DNA of 64,000 bases from Prescottella agglutinans (GCF_004011865.1 NZ_RKLP01000011.1:186001-250000); one strand, 5' to 3'. Positions 38,588 to 48,829 are shown, counted from the first letter of the stretch. The notes: a model not told the origin generated them from the sequence alone. Numbers and translations: made by a program.

Positions 38588-39388
38588 GTGGGGAGATTCG
38601 AAGGCAAGGTCGCCGTCGTCACGGGGGCGTCTCGCGGGCAGGGCCGCACCCATGCGGTGCGGCTGGCGCAGGAAGGCGCGGATGTCGTGATCGTCGACTC
38701 GTGCGTAGGCAGAGCGACGATGCCCTACGAGTTCCCCGTGGAGGTTGATCTCAGGCAGACCGAGAGCCTGGTCACCGCGACTGGTCGGCACGTGCTCTCC
38801 CGCATCATCGATGACCAGGATCAGCTCGACGTGATGGTCACCGATGTCATCGCCGACTTCGGCCACATCGACATCGTCTCCGCCGATGTCGGTGTAGGCC
38901 GTGGGCCGACGTGGGATCTCACCGAAGCCGAGTGGCAGGACGTGCTCTACATCAACCCCGCCGGGGCGTTCCAGACGATCAAGGCCGTAGCGCCATCGAT
39001 GATCGAGGCCGGTAGGGGCGGTTCGATCGTGCTCACCAGCCCGATCCAGCCGATGCTCGGCTCGACGACCGTCGGTCGCTGTTGCTGTCGCACATCGACG
39101 TCCTGTGTCGTGCGACTGATGCGCACTGTCGCCGCCGAACTCGGTCCGCATGGAATCCGCGTCAACGCCGTCGGTTCGAAGCCGGCATGCGGGGCGTCTC
39201 CGGCCGATGTGAGCAACGCAGCGCTGTTCCTCTCCTCCGACGAGGCCCGGTACATCACGGGTATCGCCCTGCCGATCGGCATGGGAAGGCGGCTGTGGCC
39301 CGATCCGACGGAGGACGCCGCCGTGACCCCCACATGTGTTCTGGCTGGTGGCGAGTGCACGCACGGGTCTGCCTCGACGGTTCATTAG
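38588..39388 (+). CDS. Degenerate short-chain dehydrogenase, mycofactocin-type, lacking the Tyr-x3-Lys catalytic motif
   Basis: 266 residues from GTG 38588 (GGAAGGAG upstream). The N-terminal Rossmann region (GKVAVVTGASRGQGRTHAVRL) is good and resembles mycofactocin-associated SDRs. After that the protein is damaged: the NNAG position reads SADVG, the N-x-x-G helix reads INPAG, and where S...YxxxK should be there is TSPIQPM followed by a cysteine-rich GRCCCRTSTSC with no Tyr-x3-Lys. About 40 residues of the substrate loop between RVNAVG and DVSNAALFLSS are missing, although the C-terminal SDEARYITGIALPIGMG survives. It is either a decaying gene kept in frame or a noncatalytic protein. It is the last gene of the island, after a 129-nt gap. 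Confidence 0.65.
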   Translation: MGRFEGKVAVVTGASRGQGRTHAVRLAQEGADVVIVDSCVGRATMPYEFPVEVDLRQTESLVTATGRHVLSRIIDDQDQLDVMVTDVIADFGHIDIVSADVGVGRGPTWDLTEAEWQDVLYINPAGAFQTIKAVAPSMIEAGRGGSIVLTSPIQPMLGSTTVGRCCCRTSTSCVVRLMRTVAAELGPHGIRVNAVGSKPACGASPADVSNAALFLSSDEARYITGIALPIGMGRRLWPDPTEDAAVTPTCVLAGGECTHGSASTVH

Positions 39389-39437
39389 ACGCGCGTACTA
39401 CCCCGTCGAATCGGATTCCTCCCGCTAATCTCTTCCG

Positions 39438-40094
39438 GTGAGCGAATCCGCGTGGGTGCGTAGAGCACTGGTCATCGAGGACCAGCCGCTCATGCGTTCA
39501 CTGGTGGCCGAGGCGCTCCGGCACGCCGGGTTCGACGTGCACGACCGACCGGCGGCGGCGCCCGCGCTCGCCGACTTCGACGAGATCGACCCCGACGTGC
39601 TGGTCACCGACATCGACCTCGGCGCGCGTCCCAACGGCACGGAGTTGGCCACGATCGTCCACGCGCGGGCACCGCACTGCGCGGTGGTGTTCCTGACGAA
39701 CTATCCGCGGGCGGGAGTCGCTCCGGGGCACGGCGTTCCGCCCGGTTCGGTCTTCCTCGACAAGGTCGCGCTCGAGTCCGTCGAGGACCTGGTCGCGGCG
39801 GTGGAGTCGGCGCTCGCCGAGAAGCCGGTATCGGGCCCGGCATCCGACGACAGCCCGGACGCGGTCCTCGGGAGGCTGACCCGCACCCAGCTCGACGTGC
39901 TGCGCGGCATCGCACTCGGCTGGTCCAACGCCGAGATCGCGCGCCGACGCGGGTCGAGCCTGCGCAGCGTCGAGAAGGTGGTGACCCGCGTCTTCGACGC
40001 GCTCGGGGTCGGCGCCAGCCCCGAACTGAACCCGCGGGTCGTCGCGGCGCAGTTGTACATCCGACGCTTCGGGCTGCCCGCGGAGATCGGTTGA
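39438..40094 (+). CDS. LuxR/NarL-type response regulator
   Basis: 218 residues: receiver domain (about 8-125) with acidic pocket ED near the start, phospho-acceptor Asp in TDIDLG and Lys in FLDK, then a LuxR helix-turn-helix (LTRTQLDVLRGIALGWSNAEIA...SVEKVVTRVFDALG). The receiver lacks the typical Thr/Ser-Ala switch (the position reads FLTNYP), so phosphorylation response may be unusual. Its stop overlaps the sensor gene start by 4 nt, making a two-component pair. GTG 39438 is the start. Target genes are unknown; the esterase and MFS genes downstream are candidates. Confidence 0.88.
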   Translation: MSESAWVRRALVIEDQPLMRSLVAEALRHAGFDVHDRPAAAPALADFDEIDPDVLVTDIDLGARPNGTELATIVHARAPHCAVVFLTNYPRAGVAPGHGVPPGSVFLDKVALESVEDLVAAVESALAEKPVSGPASDDSPDAVLGRLTRTQLDVLRGIALGWSNAEIARRRGSSLRSVEKVVTRVFDALGVGASPELNPRVVAAQLYIRRFGLPAEIG

Positions 40095-41800
40095 GGCGTC
40101 CGTTTCCCCGGCCGACGCGGGTCGGTGGCTCCGCCGCCGTCACCCGCTGGTCGTGGATCCTGACCGCCCCGTTCGCCGTCACGGTGATGGGCAGCTACTA
40201 CACGGCCCGCGGGCCGGCGGACTGGCCGACGTACTTCGGCGTCGCGGTGATGGTGCACCTGATCATGGGCGTCGGGTTGCTGATCGCGTGGCTCACCGTC
40301 CTGCGCCCCAACCGAACTCGCGCACAACCGGCGGTTGCCATCGCGGTTTTCGCGCTGCTCGGCGCGACGCGACCGTTTCTGCTCGACGCGCTGATCGCGG
40401 TCCAGGGACTGCCGACGGACCCCCGGAACATGGGGGTGCGGCTGATCATCAATGTGACGACCGGGATCGTCGCGCTCTCGCTGATCGCGATCCTCGTCGA
40501 CTCCGTGCGCGAGCACGACGCGGTGATGGCGCGGTTGCGGGCCGCCCGTGCGGCGCTCGACGAGCAGCGCCGCGTCGACGAGGAGTACCTCGCCGGGCTG
40601 GGCCGGCGGTGCGCCGACGACCTGGCCGCGCGGATCGATGCCGCGCTCGCACACACCGACCGCGTCTCCGTCGACGCCGAGCGCGACGCGCGCCTGCTGC
40701 GCGCCATCTCCGAGGACATCGTGCGCCCCATGAGCCACGCCCTGTTCGACGACGCCACCCCGCCGCCGGAGCCGACACCCCCGCTGCCCGCGCTGACCCG
40801 ACGCGAGCGCCTGCTCGGTGTGCTGCAGGCGGTCCGGCCGGCGCCGCTGACACTGCCGGCCCTGCTGTACACCGTGGTGATCCTGACGTTCCTGCTGACG
40901 AGCTACGGCTTCCGCGAGACGGTCCTGCAGGTGTCGGCCAGCCTGGCGGTGTGCGTGTTCGGGAGTTGGGTGGTGCAGCGGACCGCGCCCCGCATCCCGA
41001 GCGCGGGCCGCCGGGTCGGGGTGATGGCGCTCGCGTACAGCGCCGTGGCGGGAGTCACCGCAGGGGTGTTCTGGATCATTCTCGGCGGCAGCGGATTCCC
41101 GCCCGCGTTCGTCGTCCCGGGGGTCGCCTTCTACCCGTTAGCGGCGCTCGCCATGTGCCTCATTGCCGCCGCGAACGAGCAGCGCGAGGTCGAGGAGCGG
41201 CAGCTCGCGGACACGCTCGGTGACCGGAGCCGCCGCGCTGCCGAGGTGCACGGTCGGGTGATCGGTGCCCGCCGGCGACTGGCGCACGTGCTGCACTCGT
41301 CGGTGCAGGGCGAACTCGTGGCCGCGGCACTGGCGATGCGCGTCGCCCCGGCCGCCGTCGACGTCTCCGTCGGGGAGATCGTCGACCGCCTCCTGCGGGA
41401 GGTGGCGCGGGGCGAGCAGCAACCGACGGAGCGGTCCGACGCCAGAGCGCAGATCACCGAGCTGATCGGCATGTGGTCGGCCGCCGTGCCGATCCGGACG
41501 GACATCGACGAGCAGGTGTGGTCGCTGCTGTCGGCCAGCCCAGCGCGCCTCGAACACGCGGTGGACGTGCTGTCCGAGGGGTTCACCAACGCGATCCGGC
41601 ACGGCCGCGGGGGTCCGCTGCACATGCGGATGAGTGTCGATCCCCGAACCTCCCTGATCTGCATCGGAATCCGGTCACCCGGGCAGGTCGCACGTGACCG
41701 GGGAGACGGGCTGGGCCTGGCGACGCTGTCGAGTCGGGTCGGCTCGGCCGACCTGGTCGAGGAGCCCGGATCGGTGCTGCTGTCGGTGCGCCTCGACTGA
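40091..41800 (+). CDS. Membrane-bound histidine-kinase-like sensor
   Basis: 569 residues, TTG start overlapping the regulator stop (TTGA). Four hydrophobic segments in the first ~140 residues are followed by a cytoplasmic helical linker with many Arg/Ala/Asp (about 140-225), a second block of about four TM segments (about 255-360), and a kinase core. In the core, RRLAHVLHSSVQGEL is the probable phospho-acceptor helix, EGFTNAIRHG the N-box and RGDGLGLATL the G-box of a HisKA_3-like ATPase. The split membrane architecture with a central soluble linker is unusual. It should phosphorylate the response regulator encoded immediately upstream. Confidence 0.82.
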   Translation: MRRPFPRPTRVGGSAAVTRWSWILTAPFAVTVMGSYYTARGPADWPTYFGVAVMVHLIMGVGLLIAWLTVLRPNRTRAQPAVAIAVFALLGATRPFLLDALIAVQGLPTDPRNMGVRLIINVTTGIVALSLIAILVDSVREHDAVMARLRAARAALDEQRRVDEEYLAGLGRRCADDLAARIDAALAHTDRVSVDAERDARLLRAISEDIVRPMSHALFDDATPPPEPTPPLPALTRRERLLGVLQAVRPAPLTLPALLYTVVILTFLLTSYGFRETVLQVSASLAVCVFGSWVVQRTAPRIPSAGRRVGVMALAYSAVAGVTAGVFWIILGGSGFPPAFVVPGVAFYPLAALAMCLIAAANEQREVEERQLADTLGDRSRRAAEVHGRVIGARRRLAHVLHSSVQGELVAAALAMRVAPAAVDVSVGEIVDRLLREVARGEQQPTERSDARAQITELIGMWSAAVPIRTDIDEQVWSLLSASPARLEHAVDVLSEGFTNAIRHGRGGPLHMRMSVDPRTSLICIGIRSPGQVARDRGDGLGLATLSSRVGSADLVEEPGSVLLSVRLD

Positions 41801-41862
41801 TCCGGGCGCCCGCCGGGGATCCGGCGCGAGATGTCGCAATACCCGAACATCGGGCCCTTCCG

Positions 41863-42009
41863 GTGCAACGAGCTCCCTACCGTTGGTCGCGGATCGACGG
41901 AGGGGTCGAGGACGGACTGATCCGACACGACGCCGCCATCATCACCGTCCTGTTCCTGCTGCCGGCCGGTCTTCAGCTCTCGTACGTCGTCACCGCACTC
42001 ACCGTGTGA
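41863..42009 (+). CDS. Possible small single-TM peptide
   Basis: A 48-codon frame from GTG 41863 ends in a hydrophobic stretch (IITVLFLLPAGLQLSYVV). No ribosome site precedes the GTG, although GGAGGGG occurs inside the frame. It might be a genuine small membrane peptide or a fragment of a lost membrane protein gene. It occupies most of the 237-bp gap between the sensor gene and the esterase gene; nothing else is recognisable there. Confidence 0.2.
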   Translation: MQRAPYRWSRIDGGVEDGLIRHDAAIITVLFLLPAGLQLSYVVTALTV

Positions 42010-42037
42010 CATCCAGCGATCCGAAGGAGGAGACACC

Positions 42038-43588
<1,551 letters not shown>

Positions 43589-43735
43589 CGGACGTGCCGG
43601 CGCGTTGACCGGAAATTCGTCCGAAAGTTGGAATTGCCCTCGATCCCCGGCGGGTTCGGCCGGAGATCGCGGGCTTCCTCTGGTGGAATCGCGGTAGCGT
43701 CGCCGGAAGGGGCGCCACACGAGGAGGGCGCAGAC

Positions 43736-45382
43736 ATGAGCTTGGATTCGTCGGATACCGAACCCCATGTGGGTCGCCGGGAGTGGATAGGCCTGGGCGT
43801 TCTCGCCGCCGGGCTGTCGTTGATCGTCGTCGACGGGACCATCGTGAACGTCTCGCTGCCGGTGATCATCGACGAGTTGGGTCTCGATCTCACCGACGCC
43901 CAGTGGATCAACTCCATCTACGCCGTGGTGTTCGCGGCGCTACTGCTCACCGCCGGCCGACTCGGCGACCGGTTGGGTCGCCGGATGCTGTTCATCCTCG
44001 GCGTGGTGGTGTTCATCGGCGGCAGCCTCATGGCGGCCGCGTCGGAGAGTTCGACGGCCCTCATCGTGGCCCGCGTCGTGCAGGGTGTGGGCGGCGCATT
44101 CGTGCTGCCGTGCACCCTCTCGACGGTCAACGCGACCTTCCGGGGCCGTGACCGGGCCATCGCGTTCGGCGTGTGGGGTGCGGTGATCTCGGGCATGGCT
44201 GCCGTCGGGCCGCTGCTCGGTGGCTGGCTGACGACGTCGTTCACGTGGCCGTGGATCTTCCTCGTCAATGTCCCGATCGGCATCCTCGTCATCATCGGCG
44301 CCGTCCTCACCGTTCCCGAGACGCGGGCGAAGATCACCGTGCCCGGACTGGACGTGGTGGGCCTGCTGCTCAGCGCAATCGGCTTCGGCGCGTTGATCTT
44401 CGCGCTCATCGAGGGCCAGACCATCGGGTGGTGGAAGCCGATCGCCGACCTGAATGTGTTCGGCATGACCTGGCCGGTGACCGCCCCGATCTCGGCGACG
44501 CCGGTCGTCGCCGCCGTCGGTGTGGTCGCGCTGGTCGGTTTCGTGGTGTGGGAAAGGCATCGGGCGCGGATCGGGTACTCGGCCATCCTCGACCTGGACC
44601 TGTTCCGGTTCCGTACCTTCAGCTGGGGCAACTGCACCGCGATGGCCGTCGCGATCGGTGAGTTCGGTCTGTTGCTGGTGCTGCCGCTGTTCCTCGTCAA
44701 CGCGTACGGCCTGAGCACCCTCGGTGCCGGGACGGTGCTTGCGGTGATGGCGCTCGGCGCCTTCGCGTCCGGTGCCGCGGCGCGTCACGTCACCGCCCGG
44801 TTCGGTGCCCCGCGCACCGTGATGCTCGGTCTGGCGCTCGAGGTGATCGGTGTGCTCGCATTCGCGTTGTACCTGCGGCCGTCGTCGGAGACCTGGCTGA
44901 TGGCGGTGCTGCTCGCGATCTACGGCCTCGGCCTGGGACTGGCGTCGGCGCAGCTCACCGGGACGGTCCTCGTCGACATTCCGCCGTCGGAGTCCGGCCA
45001 GGGGTCGGCGACACAGAGCACCGTCCGCCAGCTCGGTTCGGCGCTCGGCACCGCGATCCTCGGCACCGTGCTGTCGCTCGGGCTCGCGCACAGCCTCACC
45101 GATCGGCTCGAGCCGATCGCGCTGCCACCCCAGGTGGAGACGCAACTGGTCGACGGCACCCGCGACTCGGCCGGCGGCACCATCCCGCCGATCCGCGAGC
45201 AGGGCGACCACGGCAAGCTCGGCCCGGCCGGACCGGAGACCGCCGACGCGCTGTCGGAGGGCTTCGCCGACGCCACCCGGTGGTCGCTGTTCGTCGCCGC
45301 CGGTTTCCTGCTCGTCGGCCTCGTGTCCGCGACACAGCTACAGTCGCGCAGGCGCGAGGAGGAGGCGGCGGCCACAGCGTAG
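43736..45382 (+). CDS. MFS exporter, DHA2 (14-TM) type
   Basis: 548 residues with about fourteen TM segments. Motifs include LIVVDGTIVNVSLPVI in TM1, the loop 2-3 motif GRLGDRLGRRMLF, the antiporter motif C-like GPLLGGWLTTSFTWPWIFLVN and QSTVRQLGSALG near TM11. These are DHA2/EmrB-QacA characteristics, a proton-driven drug efflux role. A long soluble loop (about residues 465-510) lies before the last TM helix. GAGGAGGG precedes ATG 43736. Substrate is unknown. Confidence 0.9.
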   Translation: MSLDSSDTEPHVGRREWIGLGVLAAGLSLIVVDGTIVNVSLPVIIDELGLDLTDAQWINSIYAVVFAALLLTAGRLGDRLGRRMLFILGVVVFIGGSLMAAASESSTALIVARVVQGVGGAFVLPCTLSTVNATFRGRDRAIAFGVWGAVISGMAAVGPLLGGWLTTSFTWPWIFLVNVPIGILVIIGAVLTVPETRAKITVPGLDVVGLLLSAIGFGALIFALIEGQTIGWWKPIADLNVFGMTWPVTAPISATPVVAAVGVVALVGFVVWERHRARIGYSAILDLDLFRFRTFSWGNCTAMAVAIGEFGLLLVLPLFLVNAYGLSTLGAGTVLAVMALGAFASGAAARHVTARFGAPRTVMLGLALEVIGVLAFALYLRPSSETWLMAVLLAIYGLGLGLASAQLTGTVLVDIPPSESGQGSATQSTVRQLGSALGTAILGTVLSLGLAHSLTDRLEPIALPPQVETQLVDGTRDSAGGTIPPIREQGDHGKLGPAGPETADALSEGFADATRWSLFVAAGFLLVGLVSATQLQSRRREEEAAATA

Positions 45383-45424
45383 GCGTCGCGTCGGATCGCG
45401 GCCGCCGGATACGTCACCGGCGGG

Positions 45425-45622
45425 TCAGTCATCGGTGGGTGGGAGCACCTGCCAGAGCACGACGACGGCGATCACCGCGAGGATGCACAGCACCCCCAGT
45501 GTCGCCGCCATCCAGATCGAGCCCGTGAGACTCACCGCGACCGCCACCACGACGGTGGCGGTCACGGTGACACCGAGGACCAGCAGGTGCCGGACGGGCC
45601 TGCGTCCAGGTCCTCCCGGCAT
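45425..45622 (-). CDS. Small two-TM membrane protein
   Basis: 65 residues from ATG 45622, starting 33 nt after the SPW gene. Two hydrophobic segments (VLGVTVTATVVVAVAVSL and AATLGVLCILAVIAVVVLW) are separated by GSIWM; basic N terminus, acidic tail (PPTDD). No family recognised. Upstream codons in the same frame reach further but have no ribosome site; GAGGAG lies 15 nt before ATG. Probably co-transcribed with the SPW gene. The convergent MFS gene ends 42 nt away. Confidence 0.5.
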   Translation of the reverse strand: MPGGPGRRPVRHLLVLGVTVTATVVVAVAVSLTGSIWMAATLGVLCILAVIAVVVLWQVLPPTDD

Positions 45623-45654
45623 CGCGTCGGCGTCGATCTCCTCGACGGATACCG

Positions 45655-46092
45655 CTACCGGCGCATCCCTCCTCGCGTCATACCCATGCCCATGATCCCG
45701 GCGCCGAGCACGAAGACCAGGGCACCCACGACCACGTTCGACCAGATCATCCCCGCGCTGGTGGTCACGCCCGAGACGAGCCACGGCGAGACGATCAACC
45801 AGACCCCCAGCAGCGGGGCGACGAATGCGAAGCCGTGGGTGCGGCTGAACGTCGTGGCGTGACCGACCGCCAGCAGAGCGACCGCGAGGCCGGCGAACAG
45901 GTTGCACATCATCAGCGACGTCTGCCCGCTGAACCCGACGATCCACGGCGATGCGGCCGCGTAGAGACCGGCCAGAACCATCAGCCCCTCGGCGACCTGG
46001 GGAACCGGACTCTCCCCGAACTCGTCGTAGCGGGCGCGGAGTTCGGCGATGTCTGGGTGGGTTTCCATCGACATGGACGGTGTTGTCGACAT
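45655..46092 (-). CDS. SPW-repeat membrane protein
   Basis: 145 residues, four TM helices in two repeats, each with the Ser-Pro-Trp motif (AASPWIVG and IVSPWLVSG). This is the SPW family of small membrane proteins; its function is unestablished. An acidic soluble N terminus (THPDIAELRARYDEFGES) precedes the repeats. ATG 46092 is followed within a few codons by two more in-frame ATGs, so the exact start is uncertain by up to 9 residues. Confidence 0.85.
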   Translation of the reverse strand: MSTTPSMSMETHPDIAELRARYDEFGESPVPQVAEGLMVLAGLYAAASPWIVGFSGQTSLMMCNLFAGLAVALLAVGHATTFSRTHGFAFVAPLLGVWLIVSPWLVSGVTTSAGMIWSNVVVGALVFVLGAGIMGMGMTRGGMRR

Positions 46093-46575
46093 GACGGATC
46101 ATCTCCTCGACCTTGTGTCCCAATATCGAGACTAGTCCGCTTTTGCGGGCTTACGCGATCGCCAGGATGCGCGAGCGACACCGAACTCCGGACCCGGCTT
46201 CGTGTTTCGCGCCCGTCGAGAGAGGAGCGGCCGTTCGGTTTCCGATGATTCCGGCTCGTGGGTGCGCGTCGCTCGAACGAGTGCCATCCTGGAACGGGTC
46301 GGAGTCGATCGACCCGACACGATCGCGAGGAGGTGAGGGCGCCATGAGTTCCGGTCACAGTCTGCACCTCACCGTTTCCCCAGTCGGTGCCGCTTAGCAC
46401 TGCAGCGCACGCGTCGGCCTGAACGCGCACGGTGATCCTGGATATCCGTGTGCCTCGTACCGATCGTGCGTGCGCGATGGCACGCATGCGTCGGCCGACT
46501 GCATTCACCGTGTGGCCGCACGGAACCACCCCGCCGGAGTCCGGTGCGGCACGGTGCGAAGGAAGGACTCGTCCA
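46093..46575. other. 483-bp intergenic region between divergent genes
   Basis: Lies between the SPW gene (minus) and the glycine-zipper protein gene (plus). Short open frames exist on both strands but none has a ribosome site with a plausible protein. The 46560s carry GAAGGAAGGA, the ribosome site of the next gene. I see no RNA gene. Confidence 0.5.
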
Positions 46576-47154
46576 ATGACACGCGTATTTCCCTTTGGCG
46601 TGCAGTCTTTTTCGCTGCCTGCCCTCGAGTCACGTCGCGATCTCGATCCGGGCGTCGTCGAGACCCGAAACGGATCGGTCACTCGCACGGCCGCAGGTCG
46701 ACCTGGTGCGATTCTCGCCCTTCCCGTGAAGATCGACTTCGAAACCGGTTGTCGAACAGCAGATTCGGGCTATCGGGTTCGCCGGGATGGTTGGGGATCG
46801 AACTCCCTGCAAGTGTGGTCCGAACCGGTCACCGGGGGCTCCGGCGCACCCGCTGCCGCGGTTCCCGGGATCGGTCAGGCGGTGACTACTGCGCTCGACG
46901 AAGTCGCCCTGGCCGTGATGGTCGGCAGCCTCGTCGGAACGATCGCCGGTGCGACGATCGGCGGCTTACTCGGCGGCGCCGGACCTGCCTTCACCGTCGT
47001 CCTGTTGCCCGAATCGCTCGCGACGTGCATCGGCGGTGCCATGATCGGGGCCCCGATCGGTGCTCTTGCCGGAACGGTGGCCGTCGGTGGCGGGGGACTG
47101 CTCCTCGCCTCTACGAAGATCGTGCGCAGCCTGGTGTCGAGTTCTCGGGAATGA
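46576..47154 (+). CDS. Hypothetical protein with a C-terminal glycine-zipper membrane segment
   Basis: 192 residues from ATG 46576. The N-terminal ~110 residues are polar and show no known motif. The rest has two hydrophobic stretches rich in small residues (GSLVGTIAGATIGGLLGGAG and GGAMIGAPIGALAGTVAVGG), a glycine-zipper pattern that packs TM helices and can form oligomers. Longer in-frame starts reach back to 46432, but ATG 46576 has the best ribosome site (GAAGGA). No family was recognised. It is convergent with the SDR gene at 47173. Confidence 0.6.
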   Translation: MTRVFPFGVQSFSLPALESRRDLDPGVVETRNGSVTRTAAGRPGAILALPVKIDFETGCRTADSGYRVRRDGWGSNSLQVWSEPVTGGSGAPAAAVPGIGQAVTTALDEVALAVMVGSLVGTIAGATIGGLLGGAGPAFTVVLLPESLATCIGGAMIGAPIGALAGTVAVGGGGLLLASTKIVRSLVSSSRE

Positions 47155-47172
47155 CCGTCGATGGAAGAGGTG

Positions 47173-48033
47173 TCAGATCCCGGACGCGAACCGCCGGTGC
47201 CGGGCGGCGTCGGCGCGTTCGGTGCTGATGGCGTCGACCAGGCGGGTCAACCGTCCGAACGTGGGCCCCATCCGCCGCGGGCGGTGCACGATGGCGTCGC
47301 AGATGACACGGCCGGCCTCGTCGGGCGTCAGTGCCGAGGCCTTCAGGTACTGCGCGTTGGGCGTGATCATCGCGGTTCGCACCAGCGGCATGTACACCGC
47401 GGTGAATGTGATGTTCTCGTCGAGGGTTTCGGCCTGGAACGACGTCGAGACCTCGTCGAGTGCGGCCTTCGACGCCACGTACGCGGAGTAGCCCGGACCG
47501 CCGAACAGGTTCGCCGCCGACAGGATGTTGATCACCTGGCCGAAGCGGCGCTCCCGCATGCCCGGCAGCACCGCCAGCATCAGTCGCACCGCCGCGAAGT
47601 AGTTGAGCTGCATGGTGCGTTCGAAGTCGTGTGCCCGGTCGTACGACTGCTCGAGCGAGCGGCGGATGGACCGTCCGGCGTTGTTGACGAGGATGTCGAC
47701 CCCGCCGTGCTCGTCGAGGACCTTCCGGATCATCGTGTCGGACGCGTCCGCGTCGTTGAGATCGCACGGGTACGCGAACGCCTTGCCGCCGCGCCCCGTG
47801 ACCGTGTCGACGACCTCACGTAGTTCCGTCTCGCGGCGGGCGACCAGCAGCACGGTGGCGCCCGCAGCAGCGAGTTCGAGTGCGGCGGAGCGGCCGATGC
47901 CCGACGACGCCCCGGTGATCATGACGCGCCGTCCTCCCACCGCCTCGGTGAGCGTGCGGCGCTGCCGCCGCGGGAACGGCCCCCGCGTATCGAGCGCATG
48001 CTTGGCCTGGAACCACCACCCCGTCGAAGTCAT
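47173..48033 (-). CDS. Short-chain dehydrogenase/reductase
   Basis: 286 residues from ATG 48033. Cofactor motif TGASSGIG, NNAGRS, catalytic Ser in NILSAANLFG and Tyr-x3-Lys in YSAYVASKAA are intact. The ARRETELREV segment after beta-2 suggests NADPH preference. A C-terminal ~60-residue region (RRMGPTFGRLTRLVD) follows the usual lid and is common in mycobacterial/rhodococcal acyl-reductase-like SDRs of cell-envelope lipid metabolism. The gene is monocistronic. Substrate unknown. Confidence 0.88.
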   Translation of the reverse strand: MTSTGWWFQAKHALDTRGPFPRRQRRTLTEAVGGRRVMITGASSGIGRSAALELAAAGATVLLVARRETELREVVDTVTGRGGKAFAYPCDLNDADASDTMIRKVLDEHGGVDILVNNAGRSIRRSLEQSYDRAHDFERTMQLNYFAAVRLMLAVLPGMRERRFGQVINILSAANLFGGPGYSAYVASKAALDEVSTSFQAETLDENITFTAVYMPLVRTAMITPNAQYLKASALTPDEAGRVICDAIVHRPRRMGPTFGRLTRLVDAISTERADAARHRRFASGI

Positions 48034-48113
48034 GGTGACGGATCCTATGCGAGATGTGGCCGCCGATCGGGCGGGTTGCCGGTACCGGTGTCCGGCAACG
48101 TCATCGCGCGATC

Positions 48114-48187
48114 GGGGCCGCCGTCGCCGGGAGACGTGCTGGCAAACAAACAATTTGTCGTTTCCCACGCTTCCGATCCTGGACACT
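48114..48187 (+). promoter_or_regulatory. placeholder
   Basis: placeholder. Confidence 0.
48145..48155. promoter_or_regulatory. A/T-rich 11-mer upstream of the WxL-like genes
   Basis: AACAAACAATT, the exact reverse complement of 19310-19320, which lies upstream of the DUF916 paralogue. It sits 30 bp before a promoter-like TTGACC and A/T-rich TATCAATAAT (48187-48112 region, 48187-48192 and 48103-type spacing of about 16). The pairing with this surface-protein family is suggestive only. Confidence 0.4.
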
Positions 48188-48286
48188 TGACCAACTGTCG
48201 AGTATCAATAATCGACCCCGAATCGGACCGTTCGGTTCTGCTCTCGGGGAGCTGTCCGCTCGACCCGAACGTCCCGAAGAGGAATC

Positions 48287-48814
48287 ATGCGCAAAATCAC
48301 GCTTGCCGCTGCCGGTGCCGTCGCAGCCGCCGGGCTGTTGGTCCCCGCCACCGCCGCGAACGCCGACACCTCGGCCAACACCGAGGTCACCTTCGTGATC
48401 GCCGGTGCGGGCGGCAACCTGTCCCTGATCACCGGAGGACCGGTCGGCACCATCGTTCCCGGGTCGGGCGTCGCCAGCGGCACCCTCACCACCGTCACGG
48501 TGAACGACTCGCGCAACGGCTCCGGGCGCGCCTGGACCGCCACCGCGTCGTCGACCGATTTCGTCGGCCCCAACATGACGATCCCGAAGAGCGCGGTCAC
48601 CTACAACGCGACGGCCGTCGTCGGCGGACTGCTGGGCGGCAACCTGTCCTCGACCGGTGCACAGGCTCTGGATGCCCCGAAGGCTGTCGTCGACCGCACC
48701 GGGCTGAACTGGCCGACCGAAATCATCACCTGGACCCCGTCGCTCAGCGTCAACTACCAGGGCGGTGCAGCGATCGGCACCTACAAGGGCACCGTGACCA
48801 TCTCGGTCGCCTAG
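48287..48814 (+). CDS. Secreted WxL-like surface protein
   Basis: 175 residues with a signal peptide (MRKITLAAAGAVAAAG, cleavage near ANA-DT). The mature domain of ~148 residues is beta-rich: GPVGTIVPGSGVASGTL, then GRAWTATASSTDFVGP, then ALDAPKAVVDRTGL, ending TPSLSVNYQGG and GTYKGTVTISVA. The last segment and the Trp-containing strand resemble the WxL domain that binds peptidoglycan in Firmicutes, although the W-x-L is W-T-A. It is a paralogue of 49912-50667 and directly precedes a DUF916-type gene, the classical partner of WxL proteins. It probably sits on the outside of the cell envelope. Promoter-like TTGACC lies at 48187. Confidence 0.75.
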   Translation: MRKITLAAAGAVAAAGLLVPATAANADTSANTEVTFVIAGAGGNLSLITGGPVGTIVPGSGVASGTLTTVTVNDSRNGSGRAWTATASSTDFVGPNMTIPKSAVTYNATAVVGGLLGGNLSSTGAQALDAPKAVVDRTGLNWPTEIITWTPSLSVNYQGGAAIGTYKGTVTISVA

Positions 48815-48829
48815 AGCATTCGGTACCCA

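Noticed and set aside
48187-48192. The feature entry labelled placeholder (48187, confidence 0) and the odd coordinates in the 48145-48155 note
   Set aside because: These are drafting errors. The intended statement is a promoter-like TTGACC at 48187-48192 with an A/T-rich TATCAATAAT at 48203-48212; treat the placeholder as not reported.
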